Origin: Nymphaea colorata
Lineage: Eukaryota > Streptophyta > Magnoliopsida > Nymphaeales > Nymphaeaceae
Length of the DNA stretch: 64,000 bases
Assembly (NCBI RefSeq): GCF_008831285.2
Contig: NC_045138.2
Location: forward strand, 35,827,115-35,891,114
Reading direction: 5' to 3'
Shown: positions 13,701 through 26,201 of the stretch, one piece after another
Layout of the letters: each line of letters opens with the position of its first letter
Numbering within the stretch: the first letter of the stretch is position 1
Position numbers and translations under genes: made by a program
Notes under the pieces: generated by a model
Database searches by the model: none
What the model was told of the DNA's origin: nothing
What the model saw: the letters and a program-made list of their open reading frames with translations, nothing else

Positions 13701-14613
13701 TAAAGACCTGCTGGTGGACATTTAACAAAATGAACCATCACTGGACGTCATTTAGATCCTGCACTTTGAATAACTTGAGGCCTTCAAGTACCAACCTTGT
13801 TACCAAAACCAAATTTATGGATTTTCAGTCTACGATAAATGTGACCATAGTAAATAGTTTGCAGGGCCAGGAGCGACGCAATTACTGTGTACAGCTGCAA
13901 AGAGTGGCAAATATTGTCAGATCGTCTACATGTACGCCTGAAAGATTACAGCCCAATCAGATTTAAAGCCTGGAACACACAGTTTTGAGCTTCTCACCAG
14001 TGCTATATAAAATTGCGTGGCTAGCTGCACATGGAAATCACGTACCAGATCAGATTGTATCATGCTAATTAAGACAATCAGAAGAAACTAACTTTCTTGT
14101 ACTCACAGTAGCTGGTTCGAGCAAGCAACCGAAAAGGTTGAGTAAATCTCTGCGTTGCAAAAAAAGACCGAAAAACGTTATAAGTGTTAATTCAATTAAG
14201 TTAAGTTCTACGCAAAAATTAGTAGGTCAGCACCTTATAAGTCCAAGAGAAAAGAAACAGAAAAAAACGCATGAAGTGGATCTTATATAGTTCAGTAAAA
14301 TTGAGAGAATTATGAAAACTCTTTGGGTTAGGCCTTTCCAGTCATTATAATTGAAAGAATTATCTGTTTCTTACCCAACCAGCCATGTCAATAGGAAAGC
14401 AACTGACATGCCCTCAGTGGACTTCTCCTTATAATTGGTAATGATCTGAGGAACCTCAGAAATGCTCCAACTGATGATACTTAATATCCCCAATACGAAC
14501 GATATTTTATCCTTCACATCACAGAGACAACTGCTCATGTAGATTCTAGCCCATTCCCAGCATAGCTTACTCCTTGGGCACAAAGACAATGGCCCTTCAA
14601 GACCACCCATCAT
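10780..14613 (-). CDS. PQ-loop repeat family membrane protein (PQLC2/YPQ-like amino-acid transporter type)
   Basis: Eleven minus-strand exons: 14375-14613, 14107-14149, 13998-14024, 13796-13894, 13321-13473, 12504-12695, 12306-12428, 12027-12143, 11252-11272, 11049-11107 and 10780-10939. They total 1227 bp and 408 residues with every phase closing. The two PQ-loop motifs are SEVPQIITNY (P55-Q56) and GGRLPQIYLN (P324-Q325), each in a pair of membrane helices. Between them lies a long polar cytosolic region (about 135-250). Exons 3 and 9 are microexons of 27 and 21 bp (LATQFYIAL and IRRGTVE), confirmed by the family sequence flanking them. Relatives in yeast and animals export cationic amino acids from the vacuole or lysosome; the substrate here is not shown. 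An AG at about 14641 in the leader suggests a 5'-UTR intron. The last residues after SLQ differ from the usual ending, so the C-terminus is less certain. Confidence 0.9.
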
Positions 14614-17600
14614 CTATCAACTCTTCTTTGATCAACTGAAAGCTCAAAAGAGCAAAAGAAATGTGTCACAGAGTGTAAGTTAGAAAACAAAGGCTCCGTT
14701 GGTGTTCTTGTGTGCGTTTGTGAAATCCGTACACAGTAGCAACTCAAAAAACGAAGAACAGAAAAAGAAACAGAAAGGTGAAACGAAAGGGAAAAGGAAA
14801 AACCTTTCGAATGGCGATGAACTTGTTAGACAAACAACCCGTCGCCTCTTCCACGATGAAGAAACAAAAGACCACTAAAATGGAAACCAAGAGAAAGGCA
14901 AAAGAGGAAACCTAGAAAAGCTAAAAGCCTAAAATCACAGGAACATGGCACTGTGAATTGTTTCGCGCACGTAGATGGATATTCTTCAAACTTATCCAGA
15001 TAACCCACCAACCGCAGAAAAAATTCAAAACATGGAAACAGGCAACCTGTGCCAATACGTGAAAAGTTTGTACGAGAGTTGGAGGCAACTGACAAGCAGA
15101 CTCCTTCTGATGGGGGAGCACACAGAAGCAGAGGAGAAGCCAGAGTTTCCGCCACTTATAGCGAGTTCCTTTTCTTTTTCTGGAAATTCTAGGGAATACA
15201 TTGAAACTATAACTTCCCTCGGATAATTGAAGAAATATCAGCATATCTGAACCACATATCCACCTCTACATTACTCTTGAAATAGTTTTGGCCATCTCTG
15301 TACTGTACGGCTTTGCACTTTATCATGCTCAACCTTTTCTGCTAATTAAGATCGGTGCAAAAGACACTGACAATGTGCTGTGCATAGTACAATAATGAAC
15401 TACATTTTACTCAAGCTCAGGGAAGATGACATACGGGATCCAGTAGTGTTCTGCCTCTCAACGAGTATCTGAGTACTTTTCGCCTTTCATATATAGACAC
15501 TCCGAGTTGGTGTTGGACTCCAACGCATTTGGTGAGACTCACACCGTTATACATCATGATGCTACCTTAAAAAAGAAAGGTACTCAAACCATTCAGCATT
15601 TGGTAGTCAAATAAGTTCGTTTTATCATTATTTAGATTTTAAAACTATATAGAATCACGTTTAGAATGTAAAGGTGCTGAAGAAAATGACATGAACAATT
15701 AGCTTTTAGAAAATACTTCCACAGTTGATTGCATGCAGTTCTTCTTTAATTGTTCCACGAATTCAACCAGGTCTGATCTGTCAAACATCAAATCTTAACT
15801 ACCAGATCGCACTCAACCTCTAAGAGAGCAAACGCTACTTTCCTGGAAGAATGTTCAACAATGGGTGTCGGTGCCATACCGGTTCGTTCACTGATACGGC
15901 GTATCCGTCTATGATACATACAAGTAGCGGTCTATATTACCATGTATTTTGATTTTATGAATTTAAAAAATAATTCAAGATAGACTTATATTGATTTGGA
16001 AAACAAAAAAGATAACGAAAATCAGTATCTGCCTTGTATCTTATTAGCAAAATGCCGATATGATATGGCCAATAAACTCCAGATACGTGGTAATATTGAT
16101 AAGATTAGTTTTGAAAAGTTTTTTTTTTACTACTGCCATGGACGCCGCACATGTGTGCAACTCCTCTAGATAACAGGCAGCGTCACTTCTGTTGGAGCTA
16201 TCGAGAAGGTATACGTTCCCATCTTATCCTTACGAAGAACATTTTCTCATTTGATAGGACTTTTTCTGTTTGGGTTTGTAGGGGTTTCAGTTCGAGAGCT
16301 CTTTGATCTACAACTTTCTGTGATCATCAGTTCCAATTCTTTCTTTCTTTCTTTCTTTTTGGTTGGAAAATGGTTGACATTCGATTGAATGTCATTAGTG
16401 GGAATGATAATTCAAATTTGCCAACTTTCATAATTGATTTTGATAGCGAACCCTTGTCGGACGACGATATTTGGACTTGAAGTTTGGTGTTATCAGCTGC
16501 GAATATTATTTTTTCTAGATTTAAGTTTGAACGTTGAAATTAATTATGCATATATGGTGCATGACATTTTTATACACATGGCATTGCCGAGGCCTTTCTT
16601 GTTTCCTTGTAAAAAAGGATGGAGGCTTTATGTTCCACCTTTTTAAATTTTCTGGGTATTCTGAACATTTGAACATCCAAGAAATCAGAAATGAGCGGTT
16701 GGCTGGAGGTCTGAGCATTGTATCGAATTTTCCTCGCATTCTAAAAGGAATGAATGGGCCAAGTGGTGTGGTGTGGGCCTTGAGTGATATAAAACAGATT
16801 ACACGACCACGGGAGTGGTGCCGCAGCGAAGTCCACACGATCGACCAGAGAGGCAACAAGAAGCCAAGGCGATGCTGATAATGATCGGACATCACTCGTT
16901 TTTGTTGCTGTCTGGACAAAGACAATTCATGAGAACTCTCCTTTCGGGCGGAGGTGAGATAATCCTTCCTCTTATTTACCTGGATTTCGGAAATAATATT
17001 TTGCTCAAGTCCATGCCCTAGCAAACGATTCCGCCCAAAAATGAAGATAGAAAAAGTTTAGAATGCGAGGATTTTTGGTTTTTAATTTCTTACCGTACTG
17101 CATTGAGCGCATTGCTTTGATTATTGGTTCTGTGATTTTAAATCGATCGGGCAAACAACTGTTTAGGGATGAGGTGAGGAGAGCTGCCGTTGAAACGCGG
17201 CGAGCAGGAAGCTGCGGGCTCCTTGGTTTCCGATTGAGATAAAAATGTATCTCCATTAGATCTAGCGAAGAGACACATCGCTCCACTGCCATTGGTGTGA
17301 CCTAATTTGTTTGGAAATGCTGAGCAGGACCAAGTTGGCTGATGAGACGTGTGAAATTGGGAAGCGCAGGGCTGTGGAGATTTAATTTAACCTACTTTGG
17401 ATCTGTCTTTTGCCTATTGGGTTATTTACACATAGGAAATAGGAATGCGATTATGTTTTTTTGCACTTTTGGTTGCATCTGCTTCTATCGTCTGATTTTC
17501 TGCGTATTTACCATTTATGGATCTAAGCAACAAGTCGCCTTAGCTGGCCATGTATATCATATTGCACAGTAACCTATTTTATTTTGTGATGTATTTTAGC

Positions 17601-18361
17601 TATCGTCAGTGACTGACGGGAGGAGCCTGTTCCGGATTTGACGCCACGTCAATCATGTCCCCACTCACCTCTTCCCGGTCCACATTCTTTTGTCCGATCC
17701 GATAATGCGAATGGACCTTACACATATCACATCGCCGTTCTTCCTCTGGTTCCCGGACCGCCATAGAAGATCTGGACATTCCATAAATAAAGTAGGGTGG
17801 GGTCCCATCACGCCCGCCTACTGGAGGCTTCTTAATTTTATCTCCGTGAGTTATATTTAGCCCAACAACTCTCTATATCTGGTACTTTTGGGGAGAAAAG
17901 GATTTCCAGCTCCTATTCGCTCCACAAGACAAATTTACATCAATATGTCATCACTTTGTGGTTTCCAGAACTTTCTGAGCAGAGCCATAAAATTTTAACT
18001 AAAAGGCACTAGTTTTATCATTTTAAAATTTTAAGGGCACTTATATATATATAAATGGAAAAAACTGCCATGATGTGTCAATATGAAAATAAGCAAATTT
18101 TTTTTTTGGCAGGCATGTGTGGGCAATTGCCCACACCTGCCTTCACCCTTGGGCATAACTGTGACTCTTGATTCGTGCCAGTCAAATTGCTTCTATTTCA
18201 CTTTGATGGGAAGTTGTTGCACAAGTTCCGACTCGGACCAAAGCTTTAGCGAAGCATCCGGATAGAGCCAAAATGCTCAGATCCACCACACCTTCATGAT
18301 TTTGGTTAAATATGTTTTAATGATAAATTGCATAGTTTGGAGAAACTCTAAAAAGATTCAT

Positions 18362-18440
18362 GAAAGGCCAAACTCGTACCTGCCCCACTCTACAAACATG
18401 TGGCAAACTCGCTGGTTTCGTACCAGTCGTATCAGCCCGA
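18362..18440 (+). repeat. Dispersed repeat fragment, copy 1 (inverted relative at 20060-20100)
   Basis: The sequence gccaaac...acctgccccact...gtggcaaact at 18367-18412 matches, in reverse complement, gtttgccac-agtggggcaggttttggc at about 20061-20088. Both are flanked by 'gtatcag/gtatcgg' words. They look like two decayed copies of one element in opposite orientation, 1.7 kb apart. Confidence 0.4.
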
Positions 18441-18456
18441 ATCGGGCTATTTAAAA

Positions 18457-18600
18457 CGACTCGGTGGTTAAGTGATTCGACTTTGGTGGTGGGTTCGATT
18501 CAAGAGTGCCACGTTGCGATTTTAACAAGAACTTTCTTGCTTCTAGTTATGAATTCTTTGATTTTGTCTTCAAATTAATTTTCTTTTTTAACGGAAATAT
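18457..18600 (+). mobile_element. SINE-like fragment with tRNA-derived pol III box A/box B
   Basis: Bases 18460-18510 contain ctcggtggttaagtg, like the A box of plant SINEs, and 31 bases further ggttcgattca, like a B box. The sequence does not fold as an intact tRNA: there is no acceptor pairing and the anticodon arm is wrong. This fits a tRNA-derived SINE head rather than a tRNA gene. The body and T/A-rich tail to about 18600 are assigned only by position. Confidence 0.35.
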
Positions 18601-20039
18601 AGGAAATGTTGTGGACACATGCCTGCTTCTGGTCTGTCTGGCCTTGAGCTGAGTTTCGGGTCTAATTTATGGGAGAAAGTGGCATCTCGTAATCGACCAC
18701 AGATCCAGAAACAAAGTTAAAGCACATGCATGCACGTGCGCTAATCACCTCCTTCACGCCAAATGATATTATCACCACATCACGCATGTGAGGCTTCTAA
18801 TAGGCATGCCAATGTTTCTGATACATTTTATTTGAATCTGAATTCGCATCCAAATCAGTATCCGGATCCGATATAATACCATGTAAAGATCCAGTCCAGG
18901 CATAGTTTTTGAAGTTTTAAAATCTAAGTCAGAATCCAATTTTGACTCGAATCAAGCAAATACTGATCCGACTCCCTATGTGCTTAGAGCGTCCAACAGC
19001 AAAATAATACGTCCGAAGATTTAATATTTTTCTTTTTAAAAGAAGCGCTAGGCAAATTTATGAAGGAACAAAATTTCCAACTTTCGGCTTCCTTCAACTT
19101 AAAGGTAATTGCCTTTAGTCACATGTAGGTTCAATTATTTTGTAATGTAAGCTTCCCTCACTTGCAAGTAGCATTTAAGGGAAAATGGTAATTTGATTCT
19201 TACAGATTTAACAATAAAAAATTTAATAGTTGATTTAAAATTTTGTCATTTATTTCATTAACACAACCAAGTTTTTCTTGGAGAACTTCTAATCGTAAAA
19301 GACAAAAAAATTTGCATCGTCATGTTATGTAGTAATAACAAAATAAAGTTAATGTATTAACGTTAACAAAATTAATGAACTTATAATTTGTCCTTATTAG
19401 AGGCATTTTTGTTTTTTTTGTTTTTTTTAACTATATACCCACAAACCCAAGCCTAGGTAAATTAATAATCCAGTAGCGGGGTTAACTTTGCTTTGAAACG
19501 GTTGGTTTTTGGAGTTCAAAAACCAACCCATTTGAGTACTGTTCTGAGTAAGAGAGCTGGAATAACCAACTGTTGGTTCATTGACTTGCAGAGTGACGGA
19601 TTTGAATGAACTGCATTGAAGCATCCTTACTGCTGAAGTTAATTTTATACACAGCTCTGAAATCATATTAAATTTCTTACAACCTAACATACACATTTCA
19701 CCAACCTCATGAAATGTAACCATATACATATTAACTATTCACATCATCCAAACGTCCTTAGAGACTCAACCAACTTTGCGGTAGTTGCCAATAAGCTATC
19801 AATCCCACTTCGAAAGCGCCAAGGCTGAGCACTAGACCGAGCCATACTGGTGCTGCAAATTTTTGGTTCCGCAAAAATGTTAAAAAAAAAATTATTTTGA
19901 AAAAAAGAAAAAGCTTATCAGTCAATTACAAACAAGAAAATTCTTAATATTTTCAAATAAATTATTTTAAAATTGACACATGGTGCTCAAACGGGATCAG
20001 TTTTAGTTTGCCACTAAGTCAATTTGAATAGGCGGATAT

Positions 20040-20130
20040 CAAAGATACATGACTATTACGAAGTTTGCCACAGTGGGGCAGGTTTTGGCTGTGATCTGTA
20101 TCGGTTCGCTGACAATCTGGATCCTCATTG
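20040..20130 (-). repeat. Dispersed repeat fragment, copy 2
   Basis: This is the inverted partner of the fragment at 18362-18440, sharing the gtttgccac and gtggggcaggt words in the opposite orientation. No complete element borders were found. Confidence 0.4.
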
Positions 20131-21200
20131 GCTTATGTCGCCCTATATTTTTTTTTACTTTTACCATTTAAATAAATAACATGATCTTTTTTAAAACTTT
20201 TATTGGGCCAATGACATTTGAGGATGGGTCAATACAATACGATACGTTTGTCATTGACCAGATCTTCAAAGTTTTAATAAATCTCAAACTTATAAGCTTG
20301 TTTGAATAATACGGCGTATGCGGTGATATAAAAAGAAAAGAGTTTGGATCGCTAGGAGAGAAAGCTCGTATATGAGCAGCGAGTCACGTCTACTCCTTCC
20401 TTCCCCGACATGGCATCTCAAAATTGTTCGGTCTGTTCATCGGCCACCCAAGGGAACCCGGTGGGCTTATCTGTTCAAGGCTTTTAAGAAAGAAAACAGA
20501 CAAAAAAAGCTAGATTGGGAGAAAAAAAAAGGAAAAGTCCTTCTTCAATAAGAAAACTTTCTAAACACTTGGTGTTTAAGTTTCGATGGGCCGGCAGGGA
20601 CCATGGCCCCTTTCCCACGGAAGTTTCTACAAAACTCAATTTTTATTATTAAATATTTCAAACATAATTATCTGGCCCTTGTAAAGATCTCATCAACTGA
20701 AAATTTAAAATTAAAAATTCGAGGTTCGATTGGTTGTCTTGTTTTCTAGTCTTTTTGAGTTGAGTTAGACCGCAGCTGCGGATTCAAGCATGTCCGGTTG
20801 CAACAAACATCTTTTAGGCAGATGACAACCTAAATGAACCAGTATTCAATATGGTTTTGTTAGTCCAATTATGCAGTTGGTCGGATCCATCCGGCAACTT
20901 ACATGCAGAAGTACGTAGGACCTTCTTGATCCGAGAATCATTTTAGTTTTGGAACCGATCTTATATCCCCGATAGGTACATAAAGTGACAGATCCGGGCC
21001 CGGACCGTGAAACGGAACATCTGGAGACATGAATGGTATTTTAAAGGTTCGTTTGTTCGCATTGAAGAATTGTGAACTGTCTTAGCTTTATTTCCACGAC
21101 GTTACGCCTTCGATCGATTACTTTATTCTCTTTATTCTTAGGTTAATCGTCCATAGAATTTTTTAGCGTAGATTTTTTTGTGAAATGGAAAAGCAGCCAG

Positions 21201-22180
21201 TTACCGTCTTTCTTTTGGAGGGAGCTTTCTTTTTCTTGCTGTGGCCACGGAAGTCTGCCAAGTAATCGTCCTCCAGAAATTCATGCCGTGTTTCCTTCTT
21301 CCTCCTCCCTGTGTGAAATTGACACGCTGATTGATCAGGTAAACGCACCAAAAGAATCGAAAAATTCGTTCTTCTTTTCTCGTTACTGCTTCCTTTAAGC
21401 AGGCATTTTTGTTGGCTTCACTGAATTTTTTAGTTTCTTTCTCTTGGTGGTTGAAATGGATCCTCTTTTTCTGCAATTCTGTTTCATCTGGTGGTTTTGA
21501 ATTGTGGGTATCGTGGTTCTCCCTGTTGCAAGTTGGTGTTTGATAAATTACTGAAGAATTGGAGTTTTGGCTGTTCAATTATGGTTTTTTTTTTTTCTTG
21601 ACGACCCAATTAATTTCGTTGTGTCTGGTTAGAAAGGGCTTAAGTGAATTCTGTCATCGACTCTGATTTCATTTACTTTTATTTGTTTGATCTTAGCTTT
21701 ATCGATTCGGGATAATTTGTGACCGGGACTGGATTCAGATTACTGAGTAGGTCAGTTAAGAGTTCCGAGTAATATTCTTGGAAATTTCCAGGTGGCAGAA
21801 AACATCTGCCTGCTGAGGCTTTTTATGATTAATGGACTTGTTGATACATGTGTGTTCGATGGAACTTACGGAATGAATTGAATTACTGGTTTTTTGCAAA
21901 CTTCAGTTGCTGCGATGGCCGCATGCGTTCTCCGGAGAAATTTGATGAGTTTGCTGGAATTCGGATGACAGAGTTTCTTGGCGTTGAAATTTAAGGCCAC
22001 GAAACATGCTGCTGCGCTATTGTTATGGTTTCTTATGTACACGTTCAGTGATTTGTTCGGAGTACAAAGAAGAAGATGCATCAGCCATAAGCTATCTTCC
22101 ACTTGGAATGCTGACTTTTATGCACCCGAAGGAGATCTGAAGCGTCTTTTCATTAATTTCACAGAAATCTTTGTAAAACA
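21201..22180 (+). promoter_or_regulatory. Probable leader region of the DUF630/DUF632 gene
   Basis: A CT-rich exon-like stretch ends in gatcag|gtaaac at about 21339/21340, a good donor. Candidate acceptors are ttcag at 21906 and aatttcacag at 22164. If the second is used, the final leader exon is only about 17 nt and free of upstream ATGs. If the first is used, the leader carries several upstream ATGs, including a 17-codon uORF at 21915-21968 and one overlapping the main start. The second acceptor therefore seems more likely. This is inference from splice signals only. Confidence 0.45.
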
Positions 22181-25100
22181 ATGGGGGCTTCGAACTCCAA
22201 GCCGCAAGTTGATAAAGCAATGCTGTTGTGTAGAGAAAGGAAGCGCCTTGTTAGACAAGCCATTGAATGGAGGCAAGCATTAGCTGTTGCTCATGTTTCA
22301 TACCTAAGATCACTCGAGAGTGTAGGGATCGCTCTTAGGAAGCTTGTGGAACCTGGTCCTTTGGCAGATTCCTCCTTGTATACTTCCACTAGTGCAACAC
22401 CTGAACCCTTTGCCTTCACAGACAAGGCTGTTCCTCGATTTTCATATGCTTCTCCTTCTTTGTCCAACCACGTGGAGGCTGCAGAAATTCTTTCTTCGCC
22501 AACGATTTCATCTCCGCGTTCTTCTAGACGGGTCCATGTGAACCATATGAAATCCAACAGGAATATCAGCACCACCATCAAGGAGGAGCCTAATATTCCA
22601 GTACCTGTAACAATGCACAACTCATCAAATACCACTACTCAGATTTCACACACCGAATTTGCTGAAAGTTCCCCTCCTTCTCCCACATCTTCGCACTCAA
22701 GGGAGGCCCCACCCTGGGATTACTTCGACATATTCCCTTCTGTTGACAACACATATCCATTTGAAGCTGGTACCGAAACAAGTCTTGGATTTGAGGAAGC
22801 AGATTATCTTGAACAGCTTCGTGAAGAAGAGGGAATTCCTGATCTGGAAGAGGAAGGAGAAAGGGACTTCGTTAGTAGAAACAGTGAGGGAATTCCTGAT
22901 CTCCCAGCACAGAAGGGTTTTGATGGAGGAAAAGGTGTTGATCATGAATCTGAGCAGGAATCTGAATCATCTTCGGAAGGTGAGGCAGTCCTTAACTCTG
23001 AAAGGCATAGCAGGAAGGTCTCAAGGCATTACTCTCACAGTCGATCACCTGTTAAGGAACCATTAGTGGAAGAGGCAAAATTGACAATGCTTGATAATGA
23101 AAAATGTCCTGTGGAGACAATACCAGATGGAGGTCCAACTGGGGCACTCATTTTAAAAGGAAATGTGCAAACTCAAAGGGGAACCTCCCCTGACAATGTA
23201 GTTTCATCAAAGGATTTTGTGTCAAGTATAAAAGATATTGAGCTTCTTTTTCTTAAAGCTTCCGAATCTGGGAAGGAGGTACAACGGATGCTTGAAGCAA
23301 ATAACATGCATTATCTACCAAATTTTGCTGAAAGAAAAGGTAAGCATCTTTTCTTAGATTACCATGTGCTCTAGTAGTCTTTTCCTGATTCTGTCTTTCC
23401 TTAATCCATAACAGGCTCTCTAAGTGTGGCCTGTCTTGTGTACTGTATATTTGATCTATCTGAGATGCAAGTTATCAGTATCTTTCTCCTTTAGATTTGA
23501 ACCATACAAGATTAACATGCACACTGTGATGCAGCACAAAAAAAATCTCAGGTCTCTTTGTTTCTTTCGGCGTGCCTGGCTTGTTTTGATGACCCTACAT
23601 TTGTTCCTCCTGGTATGTAAACTTATCCCTTTTGGTTCTGGTGGCCTCCTAGCAATTTTCTTTACATGATGACAAAATCTGTCCTTTTATATAATAACGG
23701 TTCTGTAATTTATTAAGAATTAATTGTTTATGATGCTATCCATATTTCTGATAGGTAACATTTGTGCGTACTTTCAAACTATTGAACAACATTTTTCAAT
23801 GTTATACCAATTATGCCACTTTTTTTTCCCACTGTCTTAGCACAAGCACCGGGCACATTGAAGCTTATCACTTGGCATCAGTCACCATCAGCACGTTCTT
23901 CATCGTCAAGGAATCCTTTGGCATCAACGTCTTTGAGGGATGATGTGGATGATAGCAGCAATGATTATGGAGACGCATTTTGCATGAATTCAGGAAGTCA
24001 TGCATCTACACTGGACCGCCTATATGCATGGGAAAGAAAGCTTTCTGATGAAGTCAAGGTGTTTTTTTTATGCTATTTATTATCATGAACAAATATTGAT
24101 TTTTTTTTTTGCTATTTATATTATTAGTCTCCCAATATGCATTCTACATGATTCTGGGTACCAGAGATTGAATAATGTTTTCAGCACTGGAAACTCAAAC
24201 CTTCAAGCTAGATGTTTGATACTGCTCTCATCAAAATTTAAGCTGATTTATCAACGTTTAGCTGGTTGGACTTTCAAGAATTTAATAGAAAACATCTTGC
24301 ACTGCTACCAACTTCCTATTTAAGGAAAACCTTGAAATTAGTGAGCATGTCACAAAGATTACTGAAATGTGCAGCTTCTGTTGGCAATCTGCTTCACAAA
24401 ATTTGAAAGCTAAGTTGTGTAGAGCATGCAGGTATATGGACAGGGCCCTAAAACTGAAAACTGCAAGCTGGAGTAATAGTATTTCATGTTATCCCTTTTT
24501 GTCCTCTTAGCAAAATAACATAAAATCTAATTGGTTTTGTTTTGAAAATAGCTACCATTGCTTTTTCATTACATTCAAGTTACTCTGCTGAAATTGTTTC
24601 TTCAAGATTGATATTTTTGTCTTGTTGCCGCTTTTTGTATGGGATTCATTTGTTATGTAGTTGAAAATTCAGTAACCTTCTTGCCATGATTTTCAAATTG
24701 AATGGGTTTGGAGACAATCATACTCTTGCACGTGTACACATTTCCTTGTTTATGGTGGAATTCTATTGGAGACCTGGAAAGAGAAAATTTAAAATCACTT
24801 GCATTGAGGTTTGTGACCATGAGCGTGTGTCCTCTATTGTTTGTCATCCTGTTGTAGTACCTTAATTGGTTCACTTTTCTAAAGTAATTCTGAAAGCCTC
24901 CTACGATTCCATTAATGTAGAATAATTTAAGCTGATGTTGTTTACCCAAATACCTTAATGCATGGAAAATCTTGACACTAGTTTGTTTCATTCTTATAGG
25001 CTAGTGGATTCATCAGAAGGGAATACGATATGCAATGCAAACAACTTAGACATCTACAAGCAAGGGATGAAAAAAGTGTACGGATTGACAAAGCACGGGC

Positions 25101-26201
25101 TAGAGTTAAGGATCTTCATTCAAGAATCCTAGTTGCCATTCAGCGTATAGACTCAATATCAAGGAAAATTGAGGAGTTAAGGGACAAGGAGCTGCATCCG
25201 CAACTTGAGGAGTTGGTTGGAGGGTACTTCCTTGCAATCTCAATATCAATCATTCATACAAAACCGGTTTTCAATTAATTTCTTCAACCCGGTCTTGCAC
25301 TTTTTTCATCTTAGGGCGCAGGATATTGTATGTGCAGGAAAAACTTAGTTGTTACGGCAGAGAAAATAATAGGATATTATAACTTCTATTACTTATCTTT
25401 GAAGTTATAAATTTCACATCCAAACATTTGGTGAATGCACAAGAAAAGAAAACCAGTCACACACTGTCACGCTTCCTGCCCTGAACATGTTTCTTGTGCT
25501 GACACAGGTTAGCTCAAATGTGGAAAATGATGTTTGAATGCCATCAGAACCAGCATGCAATTGTTACTGCAGCATATCTTAGCACACAAGCTGAATTTCC
25601 AGCCAACTCTCAACTTCATAGACAGCTGGCCATTGATCTGGTAAATGAACTGAGTTCCTTGAACCTAAGCTTCACAAAATGGATGTCAGCACAAAAATCA
25701 TATTTGAAGTCTCTCTATGATTGGCTGCTTAAGTGTGTTCCCCAACGCCATAAATCAGAAACAAGGAGGAAAAGACAGAACATGCAGTTTTCACCTCGTA
25801 AGGATGGTGCACCACCGATATTCGTTACCTGCCGTGACTGGTTTGACCAACTTAATGGGCTACCAGTTAAGGAAATCTCTTGTGCAGTAAAAAATCTAGC
25901 ACATGAAGTTCAGTGCCTTTTGCCACCTGAAGAAGACAAGCGGACAAGGGATTCAAAGCTCACCTCACTGTCATGGAAAATAAAGGGACACAATGATGTC
26001 GATGGATATAGGCCTGTGGACCTTGAGTACAGAGAAACTCATGCAAACTTGCATTCTGGGTTTGATAGTTTGCGGTCAAGCCTAGTTGATTTTTTTGAGG
26101 AATTAGTTTTGTTTGCAGCAAAGTCATCAGAAATGTACGAGTATGTCAAAACAACCACTTTGGAAGCCCACGTTCACTATCATCAGGACATAAAAAAGTG
26201 A
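22181..26201 (+). CDS. DUF630/DUF632 protein (NRG2 / REL2-like family)
   Basis: Coding exons are 22181-23339, 23841-24058, 25000-25223 and 25508-26201, 2295 bp in all, giving 764 residues with consistent phases. The N-terminus MGASNSKPQVDKAMLLCRERK is the DUF630 module with an N-myristoylation context (Gly2, Ser6, Lys7). Ala3 replaces the Cys that many relatives could palmitoylate. The stretch VSYLRSLESVGIALRKLVEP completes this module. Residues of about 130-340 are Pro/Ser/Glu-rich and probably disordered. DUF632 starts near residue 347 (KDFVSSIKDIELLFLKAS) and runs to LEAHVHYHQDIKK at the C-terminus, including RLYAWERKLSDEVK and CRDWFDQLNGLP. Characterised relatives include NRG2 (nitrate signalling in Arabidopsis) and rice REL2 (leaf shape); no function can be assigned to this copy from sequence alone. 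AATAAA signals at about 26341 and 26381 fit the 3' end. Confidence 0.93.

Larger units (their letters stand above)
14614..21200. other. Repeat-rich intergenic region
   Basis: No gene could be supported in these 6.6 kb. The first 0.6 kb probably contains the leader and promoter of the PQ-loop gene. Stretches near 15870-16110 and 20040-20280 are rich in 'gatac/gtatcggttcg' words typical of decayed dispersed plant repeats. Around 18830-18970 there are repeated 'gaatccgaatc/cagaatccaa' words. A short tttc microsatellite lies at about 16340-16362. ORFs of 60-167 codons exist, for example at 16534-16878 and 17005-17292, but have no recognisable similarity, and the two strands overlap each other. 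Confidence 0.6.

Noticed and set aside
16521..17292. Overlapping ORFs of 95-167 codons on both strands
   Set aside because: No domain or family similarity, no splice context, and location in a repeat-rich spacer.
18457..18530. tRNA gene
   Set aside because: A D-arm-like and T-arm-like word are present, but there is no acceptor stem pairing and no proper anticodon arm.
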